A stretch of DNA of 64,000 nt, from contig NZ_QRMP01000012.1 of the NCBI RefSeq assembly GCF_003473295.1, positions 30,979 through 94,978 of the forward strand, written 5' to 3'. Shown one piece after another: positions 19,018-28,329 of this stretch (within the stretch, counting starts at the first letter, position 1; each line of letters begins with the position of its first letter). A program made the translations under genes and the position numbers. The notes beneath the pieces were generated by a model. It was given only the letters and a program-made list of their open reading frames with translations. It made no database searches and was not told the origin of the DNA. This DNA comes from Parabacteroides sp. AM08-6. Its GTDB lineage: Bacteria; Bacteroidota; Bacteroidia; Bacteroidales; Tannerellaceae.

Positions 19018-19087
19018 TTGAAAACTAAGAATTGAAAGAAGAACGCCTGAGAAGAAAGGATTGTTCATTCCAATTCTTAGTTTTCAA
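19018..19087. repeat. Perfect 17-bp inverted repeat between frr and rsgA
   Basis: TTGAAAACTAAGAATTG (19018-19034) and its exact reverse complement (19071-19087) flank 36 bp. The left arm is followed by GAAAG and the right arm continues into CTTTCAAT, so an AATTGAAA-like motif recurs. In RNA it forms a stable AT-rich hairpin between the two translation genes. No T-run follows, so termination is uncertain. Confidence 0.8.
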
Positions 19088-19099
19088 CTTTCAATCATT

Positions 19100-19663
19100 T
19101 TAAACTGTCATTATTTCTTTTTCTTTTGCTGCATACAGTTCGTCTATTTTCTTAATAAACTTATCGTGTATCTTCTGAACTTCCGCTTCGGCATCTTTTT
19201 CCACATCTTCAGGGACATTATCAGTCTTAATACTTTTTTTCAATGCTTCGATAGCATCGCGACGGGCATTCCGGATACTCACTTTAGCTGTTTCAGCTTC
19301 CTGCTTGGACTGTTTTGCCAGCTGTTTACGACGTTCTTCGGTTAAAGGAGGAATGCCGAGACGAATCACTTCACCATTGTTCTCCGGCGTAATACCCACT
19401 TCCGAATTAAGGATAGCCTTTTCTATTTCTTTGATTAATGGCTTTTCCCAAGGAGTTATAATAATGGTCTTAGCATCCGGTGTGTTTATTGATGCAACAT
19501 TCGAAAGAGGGACAAGACCTCCGTAATACATCACCTTAACGCCGTCAAGGATTTTCGGATTGGCTTTACCGGCACGGATGTGGGCCAATTGTTCGTCAAG
19601 ATAATCAATAGCGAATGCCATTTTCTCTTCTGCCGCTTTTACATATTGCTTAGTATCTGCCAT
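19100..19663 (-). CDS. frr: Ribosome recycling factor
   Basis: Splits post-termination ribosomes together with EF-G. The 187 residues are full length and carry the family blocks [36 protein letters not shown] and the C-terminal helix [20 protein letters not shown]. It has a near-perfect promoter directly upstream. It is not linked to pyrH (43.3 kb), which is often its neighbour in other bacteria. Confidence 0.97.
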   Translation of the reverse strand: MADTKQYVKAAEEKMAFAIDYLDEQLAHIRAGKANPKILDGVKVMYYGGLVPLSNVASINTPDAKTIIITPWEKPLIKEIEKAILNSEVGITPENNGEVIRLGIPPLTEERRKQLAKQSKQEAETAKVSIRNARRDAIEALKKSIKTDNVPEDVEKDAEAEVQKIHDKFIKKIDELYAAKEKEIMTV

Positions 19664-19701
19664 AACTAATTGAATATTTTTGTTTTCTGTTTTTTACTAA
19701 A

Positions 19702-19732
19702 CAAAAGTAGTAAAGTTTTCGTATTTAACAAA
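19702..19732 (-). promoter_or_regulatory. Promoter of frr
   Basis: On the minus strand TTTG (19729-19732), a 19-bp spacer, then TACTTTTG (19702-19709). This matches both Bacteroidetes elements exactly, the cleanest example in the window, and serves as a reference for the other promoter calls. Confidence 0.85.
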
Positions 19733-19864
19733 CTGTATGTCGAAGAAGAAAAGAAATTATTACATTAATGTCAAAAATATAAGTCATTCTATCATTTTTA
19801 TACTTGCAGAAAGCACAGCAATCACTTTATTTGTATAATCATAAACATATCTTAAGTTTACTAT

Positions 19865-21454
19865 ATGAAAAAAGAAATTCTATCAATTTTGGTTCTATGG
19901 CTTGCTTGTTGCTGTATGCAAGCCCAATCCATTGCAGTTGTTCCCCAACCTTCGGAAATAACCAGTACATCCGCTCCGGTCATTTTAAAAAACGGAAAAG
20001 AGATTAAGGTTTATATCACACCTGAAGCACAATTGGAAAAGGCCTATATTTCAGATTTATTGCAAGAGATGAGATTGTCGCCCGTCTATGTTTCCAAAAA
20101 TAAAAAAGCGCAGCTTGTATTGGAAATGAAACCGGGAGTAACAGGTAATCCGGAAGAGTATCTCCTGAACATTGGCCCTAAAGAAAAAAATCCGATTCAT
20201 ATCCAAGCCGAAACAGAAGCCGGTTTACGCTACGCCATGCAAACATTACGCCAATTGGTATATGAACAAAATGGAGCAGTCTGTTTCCCCGGATGTAAAA
20301 TAAAAGACATTCCAGCCTTTTCGTGGCGGGCATTTATGTTGGATGAAAGCCGCCATTTCCATGGTATGGCTATCGTAAAAAATCTGTTGGATGAAATGGC
20401 ACGGTTGAAGATGAACACTTTTCATTGGCATTTGGTAGATGACCCAGGCTGGCGTATCGAAATCAAAAAATATCCGCTTTTGACAAAAATCGGTTCCAAA
20501 AGAGACTTCTCCCACCGGGAGATAACACCAGCCGGATGGGATAGTATTCATTCGGAACGCACCTATTACACACAAGATGAAATACGGGAAATCATACAAT
20601 ACGCCGCTATCAGAGGTATCCGGATTATTCCGGAAATAGAAGTTCCGGGGCATGCGTCCGCCTCCATTGCTGCTTATCCTTGGCTTGGAACATCCAGCCG
20701 TAAAGAAGATAAACCGGTATGGGGAGATTTATACCAGGTCACAGACCCTAAGGTTGAACAATTTCTACAGGATGTACTCAGTGAAGTCGTAGCACTCTTT
20801 CCCTCCAAAATCGTACATATTGGGGGCGATGAGGCCGGATTCGTACACTGGCAGAATGACAAAGACATAACAGCCTTTATGAAAGCCAATAATCTACCTA
20901 CCTGTTCCGATTTACAATTGTGGGCTATCAACAGGGCTTCGGCGTTCCTTGCTTCCAAAGGATGTAAAATGATTGGATGGAATGAAATTACAGGCGATAA
21001 CATTCGTAATGAACAGCATGTTGAAGCCAGTAAATCCGAAAAATTGGCAGCAGGAACGATTGTTCAATTTTGGGATGGAGAGGTTAGTTTGGTTAACAAA
21101 GCAATACAAAAAGGATATGACGTTGTTAATTCAAACCGTCTCTTTACTTATCTGGACTACCCATATGATGCTATACCTTTGGACAAGGCTTACTCTTTCA
21201 ATCCGATACCGGAGAATTTACCGGCTAATGTTTCCAATAAAATATTAGGTACAGGATGCCAGATGTGGGGAGAGTTCACACCTACGCCGGAACGGATTTA
21301 TTTCCAGACATTCCCTCGCATAGCTGCCTATGCAGAGTGTGGATGGACTGAAAATTCCAAGAAAGATTATAAAGACTTTTGCAAGAGAATGCAAAAAATA
21401 CAACAGATATGGGATAAGAAAGGCTATATAAATACACAGCCGTTATATAAATAA
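19865..21454 (+). CDS. Secreted beta-N-acetylhexosaminidase, GH20
   Basis: Exo-enzyme releasing terminal GlcNAc or GalNAc. An N-terminal signal (MKKEILSILVLWLACCCMQA) contains a run of cysteines, so either ordinary or lipoprotein processing is possible. A GH20b domain (residues about 22-140) precedes the catalytic barrel. The barrel shows FMLDESRHFH, MNTFHWHLVDDPGWRIE and the catalytic Asp-Glu pair in IVHIGGDEAG. The 529-residue length is normal for the minimal two-domain form. It stands alone on the plus strand, convergent with the adjacent polysaccharide locus, and may still take part in the same glycan breakdown. Confidence 0.93.
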   Translation: MKKEILSILVLWLACCCMQAQSIAVVPQPSEITSTSAPVILKNGKEIKVYITPEAQLEKAYISDLLQEMRLSPVYVSKNKKAQLVLEMKPGVTGNPEEYLLNIGPKEKNPIHIQAETEAGLRYAMQTLRQLVYEQNGAVCFPGCKIKDIPAFSWRAFMLDESRHFHGMAIVKNLLDEMARLKMNTFHWHLVDDPGWRIEIKKYPLLTKIGSKRDFSHREITPAGWDSIHSERTYYTQDEIREIIQYAAIRGIRIIPEIEVPGHASASIAAYPWLGTSSRKEDKPVWGDLYQVTDPKVEQFLQDVLSEVVALFPSKIVHIGGDEAGFVHWQNDKDITAFMKANNLPTCSDLQLWAINRASAFLASKGCKMIGWNEITGDNIRNEQHVEASKSEKLAAGTIVQFWDGEVSLVNKAIQKGYDVVNSNRLFTYLDYPYDAIPLDKAYSFNPIPENLPANVSNKILGTGCQMWGEFTPTPERIYFQTFPRIAAYAECGWTENSKKDYKDFCKRMQKIQQIWDKKGYINTQPLYK

Positions 21455-21496
21455 ACAAATGTCCGTACGCTCATTCATAACATTTCATTTATAAGT

Positions 21497-21544
21497 AAAG
21501 TCTTTTCTCTTTAGAATGTGAGAGCATTCGGGAGAAAAGACTTT
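21497..21544. terminator. Bidirectional terminator between GH20 and the GH78-like gene
   Basis: An outer perfect 13-bp stem (AAAGTCTTTTCTC, 21497-21509, with GAGAAAAGACTTT, 21532-21544) encloses a smaller GAATG/CATTC hairpin. It sits between convergent genes. Confidence 0.8.
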
Positions 21545-21573
21545 CGTTTATTTGTCAATAAATGGTCCTGCTT

Positions 21574-23793
21574 TTATTGCTTATGCAAACTACAATTAGA
21601 TGCATTTTCTATTGTAACCTCATATCCTTCAGGAATATTCAAAGAATAAGAGATTACATTATCTTTCTTGACCCACTCAAGCGTTACATATTCAGGACCT
21701 ACAGGTATCTTGCCTTTACAAGACTTCAAATCTGTATCCGTAAATTTAATTTCAATCTTTTTGATATTAGGTAAAATATTTTTTACCCCTAATATATCGC
21801 GATAAAAAACATGTGCAATATGAGAAGCAAAGCCATGATTACAGCTTGCCACAGTAGTCATGTTTTCCCACAATGTACCGGTTGTCTTCGCCATAATCAG
21901 ATATTCATCGAGCGATTCATTCATCAGCTGACGAATATGACCATATCTCGACAGTATCTCCAGACGTAAATAGTTTCCTATAAATGCGTTCGCAAAATGA
22001 ATTGAGGGATACGGATTATTTATTTTACGTTTTGGACCGAATTCATTTAATAGACGTTGCCATAACTCAGGATACAATTCAGGAGTCGCCACATTAAAAT
22101 AGAAGGCATAGTATTGACAAACTTCTGTTTGATTATTTCTCTGAACCTCTAGTTTGCCATTCTTCCGAACAGCATTATCGGAGAAAAATTGACCATCGAA
22201 CGATTGCTTACGTATTACCTTACGCACTTTTTCAGCCTCTTTCTTCAATGATGAATCATTATATATATTACCGGCTGCATCCAACATACCGGCATAAAGC
22301 ATATTGGAGGGATAATTTACATCCTGAACAAAACTATTGGCAGCAGACCATTCCACAAAAACCCACTTATCTAGTTTCTCCAACAATCCATCTTTATTTT
22401 TAAACGGTTTGAAATATTCAATCAAATCATAGACTTTCGGCTTAAGAGCTTCAATCATCACCTTATCTGTACTCCGTTTTGCATATTCTTCCAATTCAAG
22501 AACAAACCACATCGCCCAATTTGGAATAAAATTATTATTCGGATGATCGCTCGGATAGCACATTGGCAACATTCCATGCGGAATATCCTTGAATGTATCA
22601 GGTAATAAGAAATTTTGTAAAAAGTTATGTTCTATCCATGTATAACCGGATAAATCAAAAGCAACCCGAGCACTAAAATAACTATCGCAAAGCCACCCTG
22701 CCCGTTCTCGCGAAGGGCAATCCATAAATATATCAAGGGCGTTCTGCCGAAATGTTTCACGAGCTGTTTCGAAAAGGAAGTTTAAACCAACATCATTCGA
22801 TTCAAACTCGGCACGATGCACATCGCTATTTACATAACTACGCATATAAGTCATAAGGATATCTCCTTCCCCTTCTATCTTCGTTTTTAAATACTTCAAT
22901 GTATAAGGCTCGAATGTTTCGAGAGTGTAATCTCCGGGCTGTAAATCATAGACAATATAGCTTTCTGTACCTAAGCGTTTATAATTCACGTCATTATTTG
23001 ACAACAATTCATCAAAAAAGAGAGTAATCTTAGATGGCTTTTTCACCTTTACCGAAAGGCCGATAAAACCGGTACTATTGGAGGTAAACACATAAAGACT
23101 ATCCGATATTTGCGAGGAACGAAGAATTGAATAATCCGGATATGGAACCCCTCTCGGTAAAAGTTTCTTCTCCGGCTGTATCGCGCAAGAAACCGGCTGG
23201 CCTTTATTCCATGAGGCATCCGTCATCCACTGATTATAATCAGATGACAAAATATAATACTCTGTAAAAGGACGCTGAAAACTAAAGCGAGGGACATCCG
23301 GTTTTCTCTGATTCAGTATATACGCCGAGAAGTCATCCGATGTTCCTGATGCAGTAATCACTTTATTTCCGGCTACTACTTCTGCCTGCAAAAAAGAAGG
23401 TTGGTCCAACAAATAATAACTGGGTGTATTATATCCGCTCACTTCTATGGAAACAATATTATCTCCCGGCTTCAATAAGTTTGTTATTTCATACGAATCT
23501 ATACGATAATAATCATGAGCAGCGACACAAGGACCATGCGCAAGAAATTTCCCATTGACATACGCACGATAATCAGTAGAAGCCGCAATCTTTAAATTTG
23601 CACTTTCAATACTTTTCACATGGAAGACTCTACGAAACGAAACGGTCATATTCTGCTTCTTTTCATTCCCTTCCGGCCATATTGGTTTTGCTTTTACAAA
23701 CGAACTCACTTCATTAAAAAGGAAATCATTACCTTTTACACTCACTGTTATCAATAGTGATAATATGGTTATTACAAATGTCTTTAAATTCAT
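21574..23793 (-). CDS. Secreted GH78-like (alpha-L-rhamnosidase-related) enzyme
   Basis: Protein of 739 residues with a signal peptide (MNLKTFVITILSLLITVSVKG). N-terminal beta-sandwich modules (about 45-330) are followed by an (alpha/alpha)6 barrel. The barrel carries the GH78-type signature FMDCPSRERAGWLCDSYFSA, in which the usual WxGD is WLCD. A C-terminal small beta domain starts near residue 660. Known GH78 enzymes release L-rhamnose from pectin or other glycans; the divergent WLCD makes the substrate uncertain. It is the last gene of the SusC/SusD locus and is separated from the preceding gene by a hairpin, which may lower its expression. Confidence 0.85.
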   Translation of the reverse strand: MNLKTFVITILSLLITVSVKGNDFLFNEVSSFVKAKPIWPEGNEKKQNMTVSFRRVFHVKSIESANLKIAASTDYRAYVNGKFLAHGPCVAAHDYYRIDSYEITNLLKPGDNIVSIEVSGYNTPSYYLLDQPSFLQAEVVAGNKVITASGTSDDFSAYILNQRKPDVPRFSFQRPFTEYYILSSDYNQWMTDASWNKGQPVSCAIQPEKKLLPRGVPYPDYSILRSSQISDSLYVFTSNSTGFIGLSVKVKKPSKITLFFDELLSNNDVNYKRLGTESYIVYDLQPGDYTLETFEPYTLKYLKTKIEGEGDILMTYMRSYVNSDVHRAEFESNDVGLNFLFETARETFRQNALDIFMDCPSRERAGWLCDSYFSARVAFDLSGYTWIEHNFLQNFLLPDTFKDIPHGMLPMCYPSDHPNNNFIPNWAMWFVLELEEYAKRSTDKVMIEALKPKVYDLIEYFKPFKNKDGLLEKLDKWVFVEWSAANSFVQDVNYPSNMLYAGMLDAAGNIYNDSSLKKEAEKVRKVIRKQSFDGQFFSDNAVRKNGKLEVQRNNQTEVCQYYAFYFNVATPELYPELWQRLLNEFGPKRKINNPYPSIHFANAFIGNYLRLEILSRYGHIRQLMNESLDEYLIMAKTTGTLWENMTTVASCNHGFASHIAHVFYRDILGVKNILPNIKKIEIKFTDTDLKSCKGKIPVGPEYVTLEWVKKDNVISYSLNIPEGYEVTIENASNCSLHKQ

Positions 23794-23844
23794 AATCGTA
23801 AAATTTAATTACACAAAATCTGGAACTTTAATGATTAAGAAGAA

Positions 23845-23886
23845 AATAGTTACCAACAACTACAAAGATAGCCATTGGTAACTATT
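23845..23886 (-). terminator. Intercistronic hairpin, possible attenuator before the GH78-like gene
   Basis: AATAGTTACCAA and TTGGTAACTATT form a perfect 12-bp stem around 18 bases. On the minus strand it is followed by TTTCTTCTTAAT. It lies between two genes of one probable operon, so partial termination or mRNA processing is likely. Confidence 0.6.
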
Positions 23887-23913
23887 AAACTATTTATCAG
23901 GCCATATTCCTAC

Positions 23914-25050
23914 TTAATAGCCATAAGCATAGAATTCCATAAAACTAATATACGGAGAACCTGCTTTTGAATTGGGGAATACAAGAGCAATATAACGTCC
24001 TTTCGTTACTGCCGGCAATTCAATCATAAACTCATCACTACCATCATAAGTCGTAGTAACTGCAGGAGTTCCCCACGACGCATCCGGAGCATCAGCCGGC
24101 AATTCTTTGTCACTCACATAAACTTCAACATCTACAATATAACGCCAACCGGTATTTGATGAAGGAATAATTTTTAACGCAGTAGGAGCCTGAGATTCCT
24201 TCATATCAACGACAAATACTTGAGGAAACCCAGCACCGACTCTTGAATGCCAACCGGTTAAAGTATTCCCGTCGAATACCAGATATGGGAATCCGCCACC
24301 ACCGTCACCCCAATCATGATTGCCATTACGTGCACTGGCCGTCCATGTATCTCTTGGGAACTGGTACAAGAACGGTTTACCATAGGTTGTCCAATCGAGC
24401 GAAACGGTATCTATGCCGTTAACCGGCAAAAAATGTGAACGATATTCAAACAGTTCACCCGGTTTTGCATCCGGACATTTCAAAGTTTTCTCCGTAGACG
24501 GAACTTTCACAATGCTATAGCTACCCGAATTATTCTTATAACGAACTTCCGTATAAACTAAATCTGTCGAGAGAGCCCCCCAATTAATGGTTCCCGTATA
24601 ATTTCCATCACGTGTGGCTTCTTCAACGGCACGTTCCGTCAATGTTATGAAATAATTATCACCATACGATGTACCTGTAGCCTCACTGACAATAGAAGCA
24701 TTTCCATCTTCATCAAATGTTTGTACATTGAAAGTATAGGTTCCTTCAACCAAATCGGGAATGCTAATCTCCACGATATCGGGTGCTTCCGTCAAATCAA
24801 CCGACAGGGAATCTGTATAATTATTCCAATAAACCTTTGCACGGACAACACTCGGATCCATCGCTTTTAGCCAAGTAAGCTTCAAGCGGTTATATCCGGA
24901 AAAGACCTTCAGAGAATCGGCTTTTTGAGGATACTTATGTCCATTCAATTGCACAAACTCTTTATATATCGAATCTTGATCTTTACAAGAAAACATATTG
25001 ACTACAATAAATATCGCCAATAGGATGTATATAGATTTCTTCATTTTCAT
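23914..25050 (-). CDS. Surface lipoprotein with DUF4998-type N-terminus and C-terminal discoidin-like domain
   Basis: A 378-residue lipoprotein (lipobox in IVVNMFSCKDQ). The first half holds fibronectin-like repeats (FSGYNRLKLTWLKAMDPSVV), as in DUF4998 proteins. The last about 140 residues (DTWTASARNGNHDWGDGGGG, then LVFDGNTLTGWHSRVG, PQVFVVDM) match the F5/8 type C (discoidin) fold. Such proteins usually act as surface glycan-binding proteins beside SusC/SusD. It is 23 bp downstream of the next lipoprotein gene and clearly in the same operon. The family label is from memory of the motifs; the binding role is inferred from context. Confidence 0.8.
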   Translation of the reverse strand: MKMKKSIYILLAIFIVVNMFSCKDQDSIYKEFVQLNGHKYPQKADSLKVFSGYNRLKLTWLKAMDPSVVRAKVYWNNYTDSLSVDLTEAPDIVEISIPDLVEGTYTFNVQTFDEDGNASIVSEATGTSYGDNYFITLTERAVEEATRDGNYTGTINWGALSTDLVYTEVRYKNNSGSYSIVKVPSTEKTLKCPDAKPGELFEYRSHFLPVNGIDTVSLDWTTYGKPFLYQFPRDTWTASARNGNHDWGDGGGGFPYLVFDGNTLTGWHSRVGAGFPQVFVVDMKESQAPTALKIIPSSNTGWRYIVDVEVYVSDKELPADAPDASWGTPAVTTTYDGSDEFMIELPAVTKGRYIALVFPNSKAGSPYISFMEFYAYGY

Positions 25051-25072
25051 AAATATTTAATTATCCATTTGA

Positions 25073-26338
25073 CTAATTTTCTACCTTTTGACCCCAGAAA
25101 GTAAACTCTCCGATAATGATTTGCCCTATCGATGCATCAGTTCCATAAGTAGCAAACGTCGACGTCACCTTGAAACGGAGGTAAGATACCGGCTGATGTG
25201 GGTCTGGAGTTTCTTCCGAAGGAGCTAACTCAAATTCCGTTTTATTATACCAATAATCCTTGTCTTCGTCCGTAATAGTCCCGACTTCCCGGCCTTCACC
25301 ATAACCGGAAGGCTTAAATTGTTCAAATTTCCCAATCAAATGCCAGCTTTCATCAAAACTGCCATCCGGGTTAGGATTCGTACTGCCATATACTTCGATT
25401 GTACGCGGAGCTGTTCCCGAATATAATTCATAATCATTTCGCGGCCATTTTTGGATACGGCTAATTGAAGCTTTATAGCCCAAACTAATCGTAAACCATT
25501 GAGGCATCGGACCGGAATGTGAGGTCGCATAAAAACCACCTCTCAAGTCTCCATCCCACAGACGATGAATACCATATCCACTTTCATTACCTTCCGCAAC
25601 TGTAAAATAGTCGGTTGGAAGATTACCATTCGTATAAGTATCTTTTGATAGTTCAATCTCCTCAATAGGAGTCAACTCTTTAAATATTGTATCGGAATGA
25701 TTATCCCAACGGTCTCTTAGAAAAGCTCCGTAAATACGGGTTTCTGCAGCCAGATTACGTCTTGTTAAGCTAATCGACTTTGCAGAAGTATGGAAAGTAG
25801 TGACATCAGCCCATTTAATCTCCGAAGGTTTTAAATTGATATCGGAAAGGATTGTATCAACCAAAACTCCTACTGCCAAATCAGCACCGGAATGATTATC
25901 TTCCAGTTTTACGACTACTCCGCCGAAAGTTTCTGCAATATCGAATTTTACAGCCTGGACAGGAGGTGTTAAAGGATTAACCGTTACAACTACCGGTTCA
26001 GAAAGCTTTTCATTCACACCGAGGCTATATACTTTAATATCCCGGGGTTCCGTATTTCCAAATCCTTCCACCGCCAAAGTGTCCACATATTTAGAAATCT
26101 TAGTTTTACATTCTTCACCGTTACGAGTATATACAGCCATTGCTCCCATTAGATTTTTATCATTAGGAACCTTGACTTTTATAACCGCCCCTCCCGGAGT
26201 ATTTGTAATACCGACAACCTTCAATGCGGCAGGAGCAGGAGCCGATTCGTCTATCTGGTCTATTCGGCCAAGCTCGCTACATCCAAAATAGATAAATGTG
26301 GAGACGGCAACCATTAAAAACAATATTATCTTTTTCAT
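25073..26338 (-). CDS. Surface lipoprotein of the DUF4959/DUF5126/DUF5000 type
   Basis: A 421-residue lipoprotein (MKKIILFLMVAVSTFIYFGC). Two fibronectin-like modules follow (about 35-125 and 125-225; the first includes NTPGGAVIKVKVPNDKNLMG). A C-terminal discoidin-like domain begins near residue 240 (RLWDGDLRGGFYATSHSG, PQWFTISLGYKASISRIQKW). This three-part layout is common right after susD and is believed to bind glycan at the cell surface. It is separated from susD by 27 bp. The ligand is not predictable from sequence. Confidence 0.82.
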   Translation of the reverse strand: MKKIILFLMVAVSTFIYFGCSELGRIDQIDESAPAPAALKVVGITNTPGGAVIKVKVPNDKNLMGAMAVYTRNGEECKTKISKYVDTLAVEGFGNTEPRDIKVYSLGVNEKLSEPVVVTVNPLTPPVQAVKFDIAETFGGVVVKLEDNHSGADLAVGVLVDTILSDINLKPSEIKWADVTTFHTSAKSISLTRRNLAAETRIYGAFLRDRWDNHSDTIFKELTPIEEIELSKDTYTNGNLPTDYFTVAEGNESGYGIHRLWDGDLRGGFYATSHSGPMPQWFTISLGYKASISRIQKWPRNDYELYSGTAPRTIEVYGSTNPNPDGSFDESWHLIGKFEQFKPSGYGEGREVGTITDEDKDYWYNKTEFELAPSEETPDPHQPVSYLRFKVTSTFATYGTDASIGQIIIGEFTFWGQKVEN

Positions 26339-26365
26339 AATTTATCACATTTATAAGATTATACA

Positions 26366-28321
26366 TTACCAGCCTAAATTTTGCACCAAATTCGGATTCT
26401 GCTCTATTAGGCTAGTCTGAATAGGCCAAAAATAATCTTTCAATCCAAAAGTCTGGTCAGCAAGCTTAATCAACTGATAATAATCAGCCGGCTTACTTGC
26501 CGTTACCTTATATCCATAGATACCTTTACTATATTCAGAAGGAGCTTCTTTCCAGCGACGCAAATCCCAAAAACGTTGTCCTTCAAATGACAATTCAATT
26601 AAACGTTCGCGATGAATGATTTCCCGCATACCGAGCTGCGTTTCATATTTACCCGGTGTATTACTATATTTATCCCAAGCGGTTTTTATATCAGGGATAT
26701 TAGCCCTTTCGCGAACCAAATCTATATAATTAAACATATCTGAACTATGTGCACCATTCGGACCTTCCGCCTCATTTATAGCTTCTGCATAAAGCAAATA
26801 AAGATCTGATAGTCTAATCATCGGCCATGGATAATACACATAACTATATCCGGTTGCCGAAGTCTGGCGATTCTGATAATGTACATACTTTTTCAAGAAA
26901 TACCCCGTAACAGGTCCCCAGTCATATCCTTTCTTAGCCTGATGTCCGCCGACACGGCAAGCAATCCAGAACAAATCACTCGGAAGCGGATCGTTCATGG
27001 CTGATTTTTGTCCATACCATTGACCTCCGTCAAATCCCAACCAAGCATAAAATCTCGGTTCACGATTGAAATTGAATTCTACTGTCGTATAATCCTGGCG
27101 GATATACCAACGGTTTGCGTAATCCCCGTCACGCAATGCCAACGGATTGACCCCTTGCCAACTCTTATCATACTCTATCGGCAAACCGTTATTCGTGTAA
27201 AATTCTTCCGCTACTTTATAGGGAGCTTGTATGTGTGAATATAAAGAAGGCATATCCGGATAATCTACCCATTGTAGATTCGGAGAAGCACACTTTTGTA
27301 TATTCTCATTCGCACCTTTAGCCGTATGAGTATTTCCCCAAATAATTTCAGGATTCCATTTCTCCGTAAATGCATTCCTCAAATTTAATTCAACACGGAT
27401 TGAATCATTCAAGCGAAGATTTCCATTGTAATAATAAAGCTCAATATTTGCCGATTCACAAATATCAATTGCATTTTTACAAGCTTCCATGGCATAAATC
27501 CAACGTGCTTTTACTTCTTCATCCGATTTATTCGTATCAAACAAATGTACACCTCGGTTATCAACTATAGTTGCCTGGTCTTTATTGTTATTAAACAACG
27601 GACTTGCTGCAAAAACAGCGATTTTTGCTTTTAATGCAGCTGCAACCGGCTTGGTGATACGTCCCAATTCATCACGACTCTGAGTTACATAAGGTAAATC
27701 AGGAATTGCTTCATCCAATAATTGCAATACATAGTTATAGCAAGAATCTATCGGATCCCTATATACACGAACCTCATCTATAGAAGCGTTTATAGGAAGA
27801 TTTTCTTTTATTATTGGAATTGGCCCCCATTTACGCATCAAATGGAAATGGTAGTAAGCTTTCAAAACCTTTGCTTCAGCTATCCACTGAGTTGCTTCCC
27901 AATCCGGTAAATCCGGAACGCTTTTCGCATTTTCTATCATGATATTGCAGCATCGGATTCCTTCATATATACCGGACCAATCGTTCCCGTATGGCGAGGA
28001 TGCACCTTGAAATCCACGAGCTATATTAAATAAAGTCCCATTAAAAACACCACCGCTTTCACGCCGATCATAGATAGTCCATATTTCATCACCTGTTACC
28101 AGACCATGGTCTTTATCCAAATCACCGTCAGAAGTCAGAAAACCGTAACAAGTATACAAATAACGGATAGCTGTCGTACGTAAATTAAAAGCAGTTTCCA
28201 GTGTAGCTATTCCATCATCCGGCACAATATCCAAATAATCACTGCATGAAAAGAATGTCAGTAAACCAGCCAATGCCACAACCAGCTTCTTTTCTCTTAT
28301 TTTATTCAATATATCTGACAT
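26366..28321 (-). CDS. SusD/RagB-family outer-membrane glycan-binding lipoprotein
   Basis: A 651-residue lid protein that covers the SusC channel. Lipoprotein signal: AGLLTFFSCSDYLDIVPDD. TPR-rich SusD core: YLYTCYGFLTSDGDLD, IRCCNIMIENAKSVPDLPDW, AEAKVLKAYYHFHLMRKWGP, and the C-terminal RLSDLYLLYAEAINEAEGPN and RLIELSFEGQRFWDLRRWK. The annotated start adds about 12 residues before the hydrophobic stretch, which is acceptable for a lipoprotein signal. Its start is 8 bp after the susC stop, so the pair is translated together. Confidence 0.95.
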   Translation of the reverse strand: MSDILNKIREKKLVVALAGLLTFFSCSDYLDIVPDDGIATLETAFNLRTTAIRYLYTCYGFLTSDGDLDKDHGLVTGDEIWTIYDRRESGGVFNGTLFNIARGFQGASSPYGNDWSGIYEGIRCCNIMIENAKSVPDLPDWEATQWIAEAKVLKAYYHFHLMRKWGPIPIIKENLPINASIDEVRVYRDPIDSCYNYVLQLLDEAIPDLPYVTQSRDELGRITKPVAAALKAKIAVFAASPLFNNNKDQATIVDNRGVHLFDTNKSDEEVKARWIYAMEACKNAIDICESANIELYYYNGNLRLNDSIRVELNLRNAFTEKWNPEIIWGNTHTAKGANENIQKCASPNLQWVDYPDMPSLYSHIQAPYKVAEEFYTNNGLPIEYDKSWQGVNPLALRDGDYANRWYIRQDYTTVEFNFNREPRFYAWLGFDGGQWYGQKSAMNDPLPSDLFWIACRVGGHQAKKGYDWGPVTGYFLKKYVHYQNRQTSATGYSYVYYPWPMIRLSDLYLLYAEAINEAEGPNGAHSSDMFNYIDLVRERANIPDIKTAWDKYSNTPGKYETQLGMREIIHRERLIELSFEGQRFWDLRRWKEAPSEYSKGIYGYKVTASKPADYYQLIKLADQTFGLKDYFWPIQTSLIEQNPNLVQNLGW

Positions 28322-28329
28322 AATTGTAA

